From: CAXBDP01 sp963974465
Lineage (GTDB): Bacteria; Bacteroidota; Bacteroidia; Cytophagales; Cyclobacteriaceae
Strand: one strand, 5' to 3'
Assembly: GCA_049340005.1 (NCBI GenBank)
Contig: JBMPIY010000010.1
Length of the DNA: 64,000 nucleotides
A program made the position numbers and the translations under genes. Positions 43,779 to 52,879 of this stretch are shown one piece after another (positions within the stretch are counted from its first letter, which is position 1; every line of letters begins with the position of its first letter). The notes below the pieces were generated by a model that was not told the DNA's origin, did not search any database, and saw nothing but the letters and a program-made list of their open reading frames with translations.

Positions 43779-45107
43779 ATGAACGTCGTAATAATTGGAA
43801 ATGGCATAGCAGGGATCAGTGCTGCTCGGCAAATAAGGAAGTTAAGTGACCATTCAATTACCGTTATTTCTGGAGAATCAGATCATTTCTTTTCGCGGAC
43901 AGCACTCATGTATCTATATATGGGGCACATGGAATACAAGCATATCAAGCCTTATGAGGATTGGTTTTGGGAGAAAAATCGGATACAACTGAAAAGGGCT
44001 TGGGTTAGCCATATCGATTTTGAAAAGCAATTGCTGCAATTCGAGAATGGTGAAAATTTGCCTTACGATAAATTGTTGCTCGCTACAGGTTCCAAACCGT
44101 ATGAGCTTCCAGTACCCGGAATAGAAGCGGGAGGTGTGCAGGGATTGTATAGTTTGCAGGATTTGGAGCAGATGGAAGCCACTACAGTAGGGGTAAATCA
44201 AGCTGTGATTATTGGTGGAGGATTGATCGGAATAGAGATGGCCGAAATGCTTCACAGCCGTGGAGTAGAGGTGACAATTATGATTCGTGAAAGCCATTAT
44301 TGGGGAAATGTTTTACCAGCCGAAGAAGGAAATTTGATAGCCAAGCATATTGCAGAAAATCATGTGAAGCTCATTCGTGAAGATGAATTAGCAGAAGTAT
44401 TTAAGGATGATGCTGGCAATGTAAAAGGCATTCGGACTAAAAATGGAAATCAGCTGGATTGTCAATTTCTTGGTATCTCAGTCGGCGTGATGCCGAATAT
44501 CGAGTTTCTGAAAAATTCTGCTTTGGAGACTAATCGAGGCATTATGGTAAATGAATTCCTCGAAACCAATATCCCAAATGTATATGCAGCAGGCGATTGC
44601 ATTGAGCACCGAAATGCACCTGTAGGACGAAATCCCATAGAGCAAGTGTGGTATACAGGTCGAATAATGGGCGAAACTGTAGCACATACGATCAATGGTA
44701 ATCGACGCTCCTACAAACCGGGAATTTGGTTCAATTCGGCGAAATTCTTCGATATAGAATATCAAGTCTATGGCTTGGTGCCCAATAAAATTAGTCCTGA
44801 TTTAGCCCAGTTTTATTGGGAAGATAGCAAGGAGCCCAGAGCAATCCGTGTGGTTTGGAATAAGGAAACGATGATCTTTTTGGGAATCCATTCTTTTGGT
44901 ATTCGCCTTAGACATGAGCAATGTGAAGAATGGATTGAAAAGAAATTTACTATTGATAAAGCCTTGTCACGATTGCAAAAAGCTGCTTTCGATGCTGAAT
45001 TTACGAAACAGTGGATTCCATCTTTCTTGGAAGAATTTCAAAAGACGAATCCGGGTTTTGCTGTGCAACAAGAAGCTAAAGGTTTGTTTGCAAGGATTTT
45101 TGGTTAA
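43779..45107 (+). CDS. NAD(P)/FAD-dependent oxidoreductase
   Basis: A 442-residue two-dinucleotide-fold flavoprotein. The FAD loop is IIGNGIAGISAARQIRK at the N-terminus. LLLATGSKPYELPVPGI leads to the NAD loop IIGGGLIGIEMAEML, and the FAD-phosphate motif is VYAAGDCIEHRNA. It resembles rubredoxin/ferredoxin reductases and the N-terminal part of NirB; the C-terminal ~120 residues are less typical. The electron acceptor is probably the membrane polyferredoxin encoded 40 bp downstream. It lies 120 bp after btuD on the same strand, so it may be read with the B12 transport genes. Confidence 0.85.
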   Translation: MNVVIIGNGIAGISAARQIRKLSDHSITVISGESDHFFSRTALMYLYMGHMEYKHIKPYEDWFWEKNRIQLKRAWVSHIDFEKQLLQFENGENLPYDKLLLATGSKPYELPVPGIEAGGVQGLYSLQDLEQMEATTVGVNQAVIIGGGLIGIEMAEMLHSRGVEVTIMIRESHYWGNVLPAEEGNLIAKHIAENHVKLIREDELAEVFKDDAGNVKGIRTKNGNQLDCQFLGISVGVMPNIEFLKNSALETNRGIMVNEFLETNIPNVYAAGDCIEHRNAPVGRNPIEQVWYTGRIMGETVAHTINGNRRSYKPGIWFNSAKFFDIEYQVYGLVPNKISPDLAQFYWEDSKEPRAIRVVWNKETMIFLGIHSFGIRLRHEQCEEWIEKKFTIDKALSRLQKAAFDAEFTKQWIPSFLEEFQKTNPGFAVQQEAKGLFARIFG

Positions 45108-45146
45108 TTGAATGAGAAGTGATCGAACTGAAATAAATATAGGATA

Positions 45147-46700
45147 ATGGGAAAGGGATTGAAATTTTTAGGCTTGAGTATGCTGTTGGCCGGATTGGCA
45201 TTATTTATCTCATTGCCATTTTCCGGGCCTTTTGTCTGGGATAATTCTTATTTGCAAAATACAGGACTTAGCGAACAACAGCAGGAAAGCCTTGGCGAGA
45301 GGTTGGCTGATTTGGAAGGACGACTATTTTTCACGGGTTTTGAATTGGCAAATGAGATTAATCAAACCAAAGATATCCTTAATGAAGAATTGAAGGCTGC
45401 AGAAGAGTGGGATTTGGTGATTTGGAGCAACGATGTTGTATGGCAAGGCACCAAGGCTTCCTATCAAGGACTTGCCAAAGGAAACGAGTTATTATTCTTC
45501 ATTCTATGTATTCTTATGCCTTCGATTGGTGGTTTTCTCTATATTCTACCAAGTTTCAAAGAAGGAACTCCCGGCATTAAGAACAATGGAATCTTCCATT
45601 CCGATATGAAAAATAGAGGCTGGGTAGGCATCCTTACCGGCACCATGTTAATTCTTTTTTATATCATTTTATATTGGTTTCCACAATACATTACACCATT
45701 AATTTCCCTTTTCGATCCACTCAGCGAAGTGCTCAATGGTGACCCAGCTAGTCAGTGGTTTTTGTATGGGACTTTATACACCCTTGCGATTATTGTAATG
45801 GGAATCAGGATGTTTTCGAAATATCGCCATTCTCGATATCATCAAATTCGGACGGCTTCATTGATGTTTTTTCAAACTGCTTTTGCCTTTTTAATCCCTG
45901 AGATATTGGTTCGTTTGAATAAGCCCTATTTTGATTTCAAGAATATATGGCCATTAGATTATGATTTCTTCGACGCTTGGCATATCAATATGCTGCAAGA
46001 AGCGGGAGGTTTGGGCATTTTTATGCTTGCTTGGGGGCTAAGCTTAATGATTATTGGCGTTCCACTTTTCACTTATCTGTATGGCAAGCGATGGTATTGT
46101 AGTTGGGTATGCGGTTGTGGGGGTTTAGCCGAAACGCTGGGTGATCCTTATCGCCAATTATCAGACAAATCGCTCAAAGCTTGGAAGTATGAGCGAGTGA
46201 TTGTACATAGCGTTTTAGTTTTTGCAGTCCTTATGACGGGTGGAGTACTTTATACATATTTCACCGGTTCAGATCGCGTTTTTTGGCTATCCACCAACGA
46301 TGTACGACAGACCTATGGTTTTATGATTGGGTCGATATTCGCAGGAGTTGTAGGCACTGGATTTTATCCTTTGATGGGGAATAGAGTTTGGTGTCGCTTT
46401 GGTTGTCCATTGGCTGCCTATTTAGGTTTGGTGCAGCGCTTCAAGTCCAGATTTAGAATCACTACCAATGGCGGACAATGTATCTCTTGTGGCAATTGCT
46501 CCACCTATTGCGAAATGGGAATCGATGTAAGATGGTATGCCCAAAGAGGTCAAAATATAGTTCGCTCCAGCTGCGTGGGTTGCGGGGTATGCTCATCCGT
46601 TTGCCCAAGAGGTGTCCTCAAACTCGAAAACAATGAAGAGGAAGGGCGTTTTGGAAAGCCTATTGAGATTGGTGAAAAGGGGTTTAGGGTGCATGTTTAA
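45147..46700 (+). CDS. Membrane polyferredoxin (NapH/NosR/RdxA-like 4Fe-4S protein)
   Basis: A 517-residue protein. A hydrophobic segment at the N-terminus precedes an extracytoplasmic domain (about 30-110); five to six further membrane segments follow. Cys pairs typical of NosR/NapH are seen in YCSWVCGCGG and WCRFGCPLAAYLG. The C-terminal cytoplasmic tail has two 4Fe-4S sites, CISCGNCSTYCEMG and CVGCGVCSSVCPRG. It moves electrons across or along the membrane. Together with the flavoprotein upstream it forms a reductase chain. Which process it serves is unknown; the B12 uptake context suggests corrinoid reduction, but this is only inference. Confidence 0.85.
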   Translation: MGKGLKFLGLSMLLAGLALFISLPFSGPFVWDNSYLQNTGLSEQQQESLGERLADLEGRLFFTGFELANEINQTKDILNEELKAAEEWDLVIWSNDVVWQGTKASYQGLAKGNELLFFILCILMPSIGGFLYILPSFKEGTPGIKNNGIFHSDMKNRGWVGILTGTMLILFYIILYWFPQYITPLISLFDPLSEVLNGDPASQWFLYGTLYTLAIIVMGIRMFSKYRHSRYHQIRTASLMFFQTAFAFLIPEILVRLNKPYFDFKNIWPLDYDFFDAWHINMLQEAGGLGIFMLAWGLSLMIIGVPLFTYLYGKRWYCSWVCGCGGLAETLGDPYRQLSDKSLKAWKYERVIVHSVLVFAVLMTGGVLYTYFTGSDRVFWLSTNDVRQTYGFMIGSIFAGVVGTGFYPLMGNRVWCRFGCPLAAYLGLVQRFKSRFRITTNGGQCISCGNCSTYCEMGIDVRWYAQRGQNIVRSSCVGCGVCSSVCPRGVLKLENNEEEGRFGKPIEIGEKGFRVHV

Positions 46701-46753
46701 GCATCACAAGCTACTACGGCCTTCATTTTTTACATCTTAAAACCAATATGGGA

Positions 46754-47137
46754 TTAATCTATCTTAATGGGTTTTTTATTGATATCAATTGCCACAAAGG
46801 TGAATTCACCACTTACTGCCTTTTCCCTTTCCTCTGAATACATTTGTTCAATAAATATATCTACTCGTACTTTCAAACTAGTGTTTCCAATATGGGAGAC
46901 CTTTCCTATTAATTCAATGATTGTTCCGGCGGGGATTGGTTTTGTAAAGTCAATTCGGTCGCTACTTACAGTCACCATTCTTTGTCTACTAAAACGAGTC
47001 GCAGTGATAAAGGCAACTTCATCCATTAAATGCATTGCCGTGCCACCAAATAATGTGTCATAGTGATTGGTTGTATTAGGAAAAACCGCCTTAAAAATGT
47101 GGGTTTCTGATTGTTTTATTCTTTCATCTTTTGTCAT
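46754..47137 (-). CDS. Acyl-CoA thioesterase (YciA/BACH-type hotdog)
   Basis: A 127-residue protein of the YciA/BACH type: FPNTTNHYDTLFGGTAMHLMDEVAFITATRFS carries the conserved N-x-x-G-T-L-FGG...MD pattern, and FTKPIPAGTIIELIGKVSHIGNTSLKV follows. It hydrolyses acyl-CoA in the cytoplasm; the substrate is not defined. It overlaps the PAS-domain gene by 4 bp (ATGA), so the two are co-translated; a functional link is unknown. Confidence 0.88.
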   Translation of the reverse strand: MTKDERIKQSETHIFKAVFPNTTNHYDTLFGGTAMHLMDEVAFITATRFSRQRMVTVSSDRIDFTKPIPAGTIIELIGKVSHIGNTSLKVRVDIFIEQMYSEEREKAVSGEFTFVAIDINKKPIKID

Positions 47138-47607
47138 TGTATTTCTTTTTCTAATGCTAAAAAGGCTTTTGTTTCATGGTACTTATTCAAGAGTGGGTAG
47201 ATTGTGATTTCACACATATATGCTGACCCATCTTTTTTGTAGTTCAAAATCTGCTCTGAAAATGGTTTCCCGGATTTTAGCTTATCTCTAATCGAGTTTC
47301 TACTACTGTCCAAGGTATCAATCCCTTGTAGGAATTTAGGATTTTTCCCTATTGCAAATTTTTTACTGTAACCGGTCATCAGCTTAAATCCATCATTAAC
47401 CCAGATGATATGTTTTTGAGAATCAGTAAGCACTAAGGCTTGGTAATCCTTATCATCAAGAATACTCCCATCAAGCAACCATCTCCTCTTTTTTGACAAA
47501 TCAAGAAGTGCTTCTTTTTCCTTTTGCCTCTGTGTTTTTTGGGTTAGCCAAGTTTGATCCATAGCTATAATATCCCAACACATCAAAGGGACGGAGCTAA
47601 GTTTCAT
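47134..47607 (-). CDS. PAS (LOV-like) domain protein
   Basis: A 157-residue protein consisting of a short helical N-terminus and one PAS domain (about residues 50-155): ALVLTDSQKHIIWVNDGFKLMTGYS, GKNPKFLQG, then LNYKKDGSAYMCEITIYPLL. The block GKNPKFLQG and the PAC-like end are those of LOV photosensors, whose motif is GxNCRFLQ. Here the flavin-binding Cys is Pro, so no photoadduct can form. There is no output domain; it may act by dimerising with a partner. It is coupled to the thioesterase gene. Confidence 0.8.
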   Translation of the reverse strand: MKLSSVPLMCWDIIAMDQTWLTQKTQRQKEKEALLDLSKKRRWLLDGSILDDKDYQALVLTDSQKHIIWVNDGFKLMTGYSKKFAIGKNPKFLQGIDTLDSSRNSIRDKLKSGKPFSEQILNYKKDGSAYMCEITIYPLLNKYHETKAFLALEKEIQ

Positions 47608-47675
47608 GGTTTTGACATCCTTTCAGTGCAATTTGGTTTTGATTTCATTGATCTATTTTACTTAGTCATCCTCTA

Positions 47676-47879
47676 TCAGGATTTTTTATTGTAAGGGCAA
47701 TGTTTGCAACCATTTTTGCAGCAATACCCTCTTTTAGCATGATAGACTTCAGTAAATACCCACAGCCCATTTTCGTTAATATAAAAATCTATCCCTTCGA
47801 TTAAATTATTCTTGACCGATGACTTTTGATCATCAATTAATTTCCTTTTTCCGGTGTCATTGATTTTATATTTTCCCAC
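47676..47879 (-). CDS. DUF5522 domain protein
   Basis: A 67-residue protein matching the DUF5522 pattern: IEGIDFYINENGLWVFTEVYHAKRGYCCKNGCKHCPY, with four Cys in CC...GC..CP that look like a metal site. Function unknown; the family is common in Bacteroidota. It overlaps the CWC gene by 14 bp on the same strand and so lies under the second cobalamin riboswitch. Alternative starts are few, and the ATG used gives the full domain. Confidence 0.85.
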   Translation of the reverse strand: MGKYKINDTGKRKLIDDQKSSVKNNLIEGIDFYINENGLWVFTEVYHAKRGYCCKNGCKHCPYNKKS

Positions 47880-48108
47880 TGATGCCCAATAGTTTATTGA
47901 TTTTTTTTGTAAAGTTAATATTGTGATAATCGGCTTTTTCTTCTTTCATGCAGGTTGCGCAAAGGCAATCATCATATTTATTTCTCATATAGTCTCGTTC
48001 TTCTTCGTTGAGCATTACCGATGTACATTGACAAAGTGAAATAGAACCAACTTTGCATTCGAAGAGTGAATTACATCTTGGACAATATTTTTCTTCATGT
48101 TTATACAT
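47866..48108 (-). CDS. Cysteine-rich CWC family protein
   Basis: An 80-residue protein with paired cysteines: KYCPRCNSLFECKVGSISLCQC near the start and YDDCLCATCMKEEK in the second half. This is the layout of the cysteine-rich CWC family (CPRC..F.C, C.C, GCLC..CL). It probably binds a metal ion. It is the first gene after the second cobalamin riboswitch (about 270 bp upstream) and overlaps the DUF5522 gene by 14 bp. The riboswitch suggests a role in cobalamin or cobalt handling, or a B12-replaceable function (inference). Confidence 0.82.
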   Translation of the reverse strand: MYKHEEKYCPRCNSLFECKVGSISLCQCTSVMLNEEERDYMRNKYDDCLCATCMKEEKADYHNINFTKKINKLLGISGKI

Positions 48109-48375
48109 TTTTCAACGTGGTATAGCAGGGTTTTTTGAAAATGAAGTAATGACTTTCACTACATAGGTTTAGTTTATTTTGCAGTTGCATTTAAAAGATA
48201 AATTCAATCGCAGCAATTTGAAGAGCGACTCAATGCTTGTCGGAAAGAGAATGGATTAGAGAGGAAAAAACACACTAATAAGAAGGCCTACATATACAGA
48301 AGCTTCTGATTGTAGATGATAGATGTATCAAACCTGACTATACGCTTCAAATCGCGAAAGCAATGTCAATATAGA

Positions 48376-48540
48376 AATGGCAGGTCTCCTGACTTGTAAC
48401 AGTTTTATCTTCCTTCCCGCTTAAGCAGTGGATGCGTTGACAAAACCTTTGAAATGTTACTTACAGTTGCGCGACAGTTCGTGATTTACACACGATTCCC
48501 TATTAATTTGCACTTAAGCAAAACCCTTTCTTTGTTTCAA
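48376..48540 (-). promoter_or_regulatory. Second cobalamin riboswitch
   Basis: On the minus strand: ATAGGGAATCGTG, AACTGTCGCGCAACTGTAAG, a CCACTGCTTAAGCGGGAAGG segment, and the B12 box AGTCAGGAGACCTGCC (48379-48394). The block order is that of the btuB riboswitch in this window. The next gene downstream on this strand is the CWC protein, 270 bp away; no receptor gene intervenes. Confidence 0.9.
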
Positions 48541-48816
48541 AAATTATATAAAGAACTTATTTAAAAGTAAATATACTGTAATTACTCTTTAGCTAACAAG
48601 CATAATTCTTTATTGGGTTTTTTATTGTCTTAAGGCCAAAGAAAACAGCCGGTTTACCAGCTCCAATTGTTGAGACAAAATAAGCATACTGTAAATGCTA
48701 TTCATTTAGCATTGGGATCTTAAAGTTTTTTATCAAGCGTATAGCTTCAAAGATATCGAACCAGGCTCATGTGGTGTAGATTTTTAATTACTTTTGATTT
48801 TAATCAAGCGCGAATA
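48541..48816. other. Gap before the ABC ATPase gene
   Basis: No gene seen. It should contain the promoter for the second riboswitch transcript (leftward) and for the ABC ATPase gene (rightward). The stretch 48109-48375 between riboswitch and CWC gene is likewise without a credible gene. Confidence 0.4.
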
Positions 48817-49797
48817 ATGTCCAAAAACCCACTCCTCAAAGTCAACAATATCAGTAAAAGCTATCATGCCAGTGGAGCGAAGGTGTTGGATGGTTTGTCC
48901 TTTCAGCTTAATAGGGGAGAGAGTTTGGCCATATTGGGCTATTCTGGCGAGGGAAAAACTACGCTGCTTAATTTGATCGCGGGTTTGCTAGATGCAGATG
49001 CAGGTGAAATTTGGCTTGGAGATGATAAAATATTGGGGCCGGCAGATAAGCTTGTTCCCGGGCATGAGGAAATCCGATTGGTCTTTCAGCATTATGGTTT
49101 GGATCCGAATCTGAGTGTAGAGCAAAATCTGATGCATAGGATGTTGGGTTTTAAACCGGAAGTGAAGAAAAAACGCACGCATAAATTATTGAAGTGGTGT
49201 TTGCTCGATCATTTGGCTGGCAAGCGAGTGGAATTACTTTCTGGAGGTGAAAAGCAGCGATTGGCTTTGGCTAGGGCGGTGGCAGATTTTCCATCACTTT
49301 TGTTGTTGGATGAACCATTTAGCAGCATCGACCTCCCGCTTCGAATGCGTTTCAAGCAAGGATTGAAGGCCATGGCTGCAAGTGATGGTTTTGCTATGAT
49401 TATGGTCACCCACGATTATCAAGATGCGTTTTATCTTGCGGATAAATTGCTGATTATTAAAAATGGAAAAATCATCCGAACGGGCAGTCCGGAGGAAATT
49501 TATCTTGATCCACAAAGTGAAGATGTAGCCTTACTCTTGGGAGCACGTAATATTTTGCCTACTAATAGAAAGGCTGAGAAAGTGTGGATTAAGGAAGAGC
49601 TTATACAGCTAAAAGCAAGAGGGAAAGGCTGGCAAGGAGCCATTGTTGATAAGATTTTTCTGGGTGATTTCTTCGAATATATTGTTGAAAATGAGCAAAA
49701 AGACCAATTGATCGTTCGCTCCAAAGATCGTGATTATGCTATTGGTCGTAAAGTGAGCCTAGAATGGCGGGAGGATGCCACCGCCACTCTTAATTGA
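48817..49797 (+). CDS. ABC transporter ATP-binding protein with TOBE-like domain (orphan)
   Basis: The ATG at 48817 starts at the usual point (LLKVNNISKSY); an upstream ATG at 48769 would add an unconvincing 16 residues. The product has 326 residues. Walker A is LGYSGEGKTTLL, the Q-loop is in LVFQHYGLDPNLSV, the signature is LSGGEKQRLALARA, Walker B is LLLLDEPFSSID, and the H-loop is VTHDYQDAF. Residues ~240-326 form a TOBE-like domain as in PotA/FbpC/ModC importers. No permease or binding protein is adjacent, so the substrate is unknown. Two octamers lie within it (49332 antisense, 49767 sense). Confidence 0.88.
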   Translation: MSKNPLLKVNNISKSYHASGAKVLDGLSFQLNRGESLAILGYSGEGKTTLLNLIAGLLDADAGEIWLGDDKILGPADKLVPGHEEIRLVFQHYGLDPNLSVEQNLMHRMLGFKPEVKKKRTHKLLKWCLLDHLAGKRVELLSGGEKQRLALARAVADFPSLLLLDEPFSSIDLPLRMRFKQGLKAMAASDGFAMIMVTHDYQDAFYLADKLLIIKNGKIIRTGSPEEIYLDPQSEDVALLLGARNILPTNRKAEKVWIKEELIQLKARGKGWQGAIVDKIFLGDFFEYIVENEQKDQLIVRSKDRDYAIGRKVSLEWREDATATLN

Positions 49798-49815
49798 CTC
49801 AATTTAATGCTCATT

Positions 49816-51024
49816 TTAGAAATTGACTTGTGCTTGGATCCTTAATAGGCTACCTGATTGAACATTATTTCTAAGAACCGCATCTTCAAATCTTCTGTCA
49901 GAGATTGTGTACATGGTCACAAGCTCAAAATTTCGTGAAGGTTGGTATTCCACACCAATTTCTAATTCTGTAACATCATAACTTCTTGCGTCAAGCTCGT
50001 GCTTTTTGCCACCTTGGTACCTTTGAAATCTTGTAAAAGGAATAATTAAATGATCGTTGAACTTTTTGAAATAAGATAAGGTGATATATCCACCTTTTGC
50101 AGGCTGATTTTCGATGGAGTTAGTCTCTTTATTGTATTCTGGGCCACTGCCGATATTGTACTCAGCCTGAATGCCAAATGGCCTAGGATATAGTACAAAT
50201 GTTGCGGCAATCCTCTCATCTAAATAATCCATTCCTTCCGCTACTTTCACACCTGAGGTAACGCTGTTCAACACATAATTTCCCGTAAAACCTTGGATGG
50301 ACGTTTCAATTATTTGACTGCCAACTTCGAAAGGGTAGGTAACTCTTGCTACAATATGCTTACCCTCATTTTGTTCAGGGCGGTTTGCCGTTTGGCCATT
50401 GTATACACCAAACCCAACTATTCCATAATCACCGCTGGTTTTCATTCCTTCTCTAGATAGCCTCGAATAAAGCTGTCTTTTTTCTTGTGGAGCCCAATAA
50501 AAGAAAATACCTAAATCTCGCTCATTTCTTAAGGGACTATTCAGTGCATCATTTCTATCTAGCGGCAGTCTATTCTGGCTGGATTGCATATTTTCGAAAC
50601 CATAAGGAACTTTGCTTTGGCCTATTCTGAAACGAAACTCATTTTTGCTGTCCAACCCAATATCAAAGTAAGCATCACGAATTTGTGCAAAGTGGAGTGA
50701 GTTTGAAGATGCTGCACTAGCGAAATCAGGTTGGATGTAGAAATAGACTCTTTCACTTACTTTCCCATAAAAGATTACTCGGATTCGACGCATAAAAAAA
50801 CCTCCACCTTCACCCCAACTCCTATCACATTGTTCGCACTTCAATAAAGGGTTGGTTTCTAATAATCTATTATATCTCACCTGAGCATAGCCACGGATAT
50901 TCACTTTATCGAACCATTTGGAGCTTGCCGGAGCAGTATTTCCTCCCGCATTTTCTTGGCTTTGCTGAGCAATAGCAAACGTAGTAATTAGGTAAAATAG
51001 GCTTAACAGCAAAAGGTTTTTCAT
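49816..51024 (-). CDS. Porin of the OprO/OprP (phosphate-selective) family
   Basis: A 402-residue outer-membrane protein. Signal peptide at residues 1-20 (FAIAQQ), then a beta-barrel with alternating pattern: KVNIRGYAQVRYNRL, RIRVIFYGKVSERVYFYIQPDFA, DAYFDIGLDSKNEFRFRIGQSKVPYGFENMQSSQ. This is the Pfam porin O and P pattern. No phosphate genes are nearby, so specificity for phosphate is not supported here. It is divergent from the AbgT transporter gene with 253 bp between. Confidence 0.85.
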   Translation of the reverse strand: MKNLLLLSLFYLITTFAIAQQSQENAGGNTAPASSKWFDKVNIRGYAQVRYNRLLETNPLLKCEQCDRSWGEGGGFFMRRIRVIFYGKVSERVYFYIQPDFASAASSNSLHFAQIRDAYFDIGLDSKNEFRFRIGQSKVPYGFENMQSSQNRLPLDRNDALNSPLRNERDLGIFFYWAPQEKRQLYSRLSREGMKTSGDYGIVGFGVYNGQTANRPEQNEGKHIVARVTYPFEVGSQIIETSIQGFTGNYVLNSVTSGVKVAEGMDYLDERIAATFVLYPRPFGIQAEYNIGSGPEYNKETNSIENQPAKGGYITLSYFKKFNDHLIIPFTRFQRYQGGKKHELDARSYDVTELEIGVEYQPSRNFELVTMYTISDRRFEDAVLRNNVQSGSLLRIQAQVNF

Positions 51025-51277
51025 AGTGTGTTTTGAATGTTTTTTACAACATCTATAATAGTTATGTTTATTTTGGACAAAAGTAGGTCTACTAAAAAAG
51101 CTCAGTGTTAATGCTTTGTTAAGAAATTGTTACCATGTACTTTTCAAAGTCAATAGCAGGCGGATATACAAGAGAATTCAGTAGATAAATGGCCAAATTG
51201 GAGTCAAAAGCATCAAAAATTTTATTTTGAAAAATTTAGCTTCTATTTTCAGCATCCATTTAAAACATTAACCCAAA

Positions 51278-52879
51278 ATGACTGAAGCCAAGCAAAAGAA
51301 AGGGGCTGTAGATAAGTTTTTGTCTATAGTCGAAAGAATTGGAAATGCACTGCCCCATCCAGCCACATTATTTGCACTTTTTGCCTTTGGAGTAGTCCTT
51401 CTTTCTTGGGTTTTCAGTCTGTTCGATATTGAAGTGACCCACCCGGGAACAATGGAAACGATTAGGCCATTTAGTCTACTTTCCATAGAAGGCTTGCATA
51501 TGATGCTGACCAAAATGGTGGTGAATTTCACTGCATTTGCTCCATTGGGAACAGTGTTAGTTGCTTTGCTTGGAATTGGCATCGCCGAAGGAAGTGGATT
51601 AATTGGTTCGGCACTTCGCTTGGTGGTAATATCATCTCCACCTCGATTGCTGACTTTTGTGATTGTATTTTCAGGCGTTATTTCCAATACTGCGAGTGAA
51701 GTAGGCTATGTATTATTGGTGCCATTGGCGGCTATTATTTTCCTAGCTGCAGGTCGCCATCCATTGGCAGGTTTAGCTGCTGCATTTGCCGGTGTTTCGG
51801 GCGGTTATAGCGCCAATTTATTACTGGGCACCATCGATCCATTATTGGCAGGATTATCAGAAGAAGCTGCTAGAATCATTGAACCAAATTACTTGGTAAA
51901 TCCGGCGGCAAACTATTATTTTATGTTCTTTTCTACTTTCATCATTTCATTTTTAGGTACTTGGGTTACCGAAAAAATAGTAGAACCACGATTGGGTAAT
52001 TATACGGGAGATGAAAAACCTGAGAAAGTGGATGGGCTTGATAAGTCTGAAAAACGAGGATTGAGATTCGCTTTAGTTGCTTCATTGGTTTTCCTTTTTT
52101 TACTTATATGGTCTATCATGCCCATTGTGGTAAGCAATCCATTCAGTAGCGAAAGTGCTGAGCTTTTCCGAATAGACTTAGCAGGGAGTGGTTTCTTGCG
52201 CGACCCTGATACGGGAGGTGTATTGCGATCTCCATTTATGAGTGCTATAGTTGCGTTTATCTTTTTGGGTGCTGCCGTGGCTGGCATTGCCTATGGCATT
52301 GGAGCTCGCACTATCAAAAGCGATAATGATGTAATGAAGGGTATGAGCAAAAGCATGGAAACGCTTGGCTCATATATAGTCTTAGTATTCTTCGCTGCGC
52401 AGTTTGTTGCCTATTTCAATTGGACAAATCTGGGATTGATCACTGCTGTGAAAGGAGCAGATTTTCTGCAATCTACAGGCTGGGGCCCTATTCCATTGAT
52501 GATCAGTTTTATTCTTGTAAGTGCTGTTATCAATTTGGTGATGGGTAGCGCAAGTGCTAAGTGGGCCATTATGGCGCCTGTGTTTATTCCAATGCTAATG
52601 CTACTGGGCTATTCACCTGAATTTACCCAATTAGCCTATCGGATTGGTGATAGTGTTACCAATATCATTTCTCCCATGATGTCCTATTTTGCCCTGATTG
52701 TAGCATTTATCCAGCGATATGATAAGAAAGCCGGGATTGGTACCGTAATTTCGCTGATGCTTCCATATACCTTTATCTTTTTGATTGGGTGGACCATTTT
52801 GTTAATCATTTGGATCATCTTCGGATGGCCGATTGGTCCAGGAGCACCGCTAGATTATGTGATACCTACAACAATGTAA
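51278..52879 (+). CDS. AbgT family transporter
   Basis: A 533-residue inner-membrane protein with 11-12 hydrophobic segments. Family signatures include ERIGNALPHPATLFALFAFGVV at the N-terminus, GIGIAEGSGLI, ISNTASEVGYVLLVPLAA, GVSGGYSANLLLG and GSASAKWAIMAPVFIPML. AbgT proteins import p-aminobenzoyl-glutamate or export sulfonamides. No peptidase partner genes (abgA/abgB) are present. The stop overlaps the start of the next gene by one base (TAATG), so it may be read with the glycosyltransferase cluster. Confidence 0.92.
   Translation: MTEAKQKKGAVDKFLSIVERIGNALPHPATLFALFAFGVVLLSWVFSLFDIEVTHPGTMETIRPFSLLSIEGLHMMLTKMVVNFTAFAPLGTVLVALLGIGIAEGSGLIGSALRLVVISSPPRLLTFVIVFSGVISNTASEVGYVLLVPLAAIIFLAAGRHPLAGLAAAFAGVSGGYSANLLLGTIDPLLAGLSEEAARIIEPNYLVNPAANYYFMFFSTFIISFLGTWVTEKIVEPRLGNYTGDEKPEKVDGLDKSEKRGLRFALVASLVFLFLLIWSIMPIVVSNPFSSESAELFRIDLAGSGFLRDPDTGGVLRSPFMSAIVAFIFLGAAVAGIAYGIGARTIKSDNDVMKGMSKSMETLGSYIVLVFFAAQFVAYFNWTNLGLITAVKGADFLQSTGWGPIPLMISFILVSAVINLVMGSASAKWAIMAPVFIPMLMLLGYSPEFTQLAYRIGDSVTNIISPMMSYFALIVAFIQRYDKKAGIGTVISLMLPYTFIFLIGWTILLIIWIIFGWPIGPGAPLDYVIPTTM

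Noticed and set aside
48211..48309. Coding-looking frame between the second riboswitch and the CWC gene
   Set aside because: Only 33 codons, no start codon, wrong strand for the riboswitch, and no family recognised.
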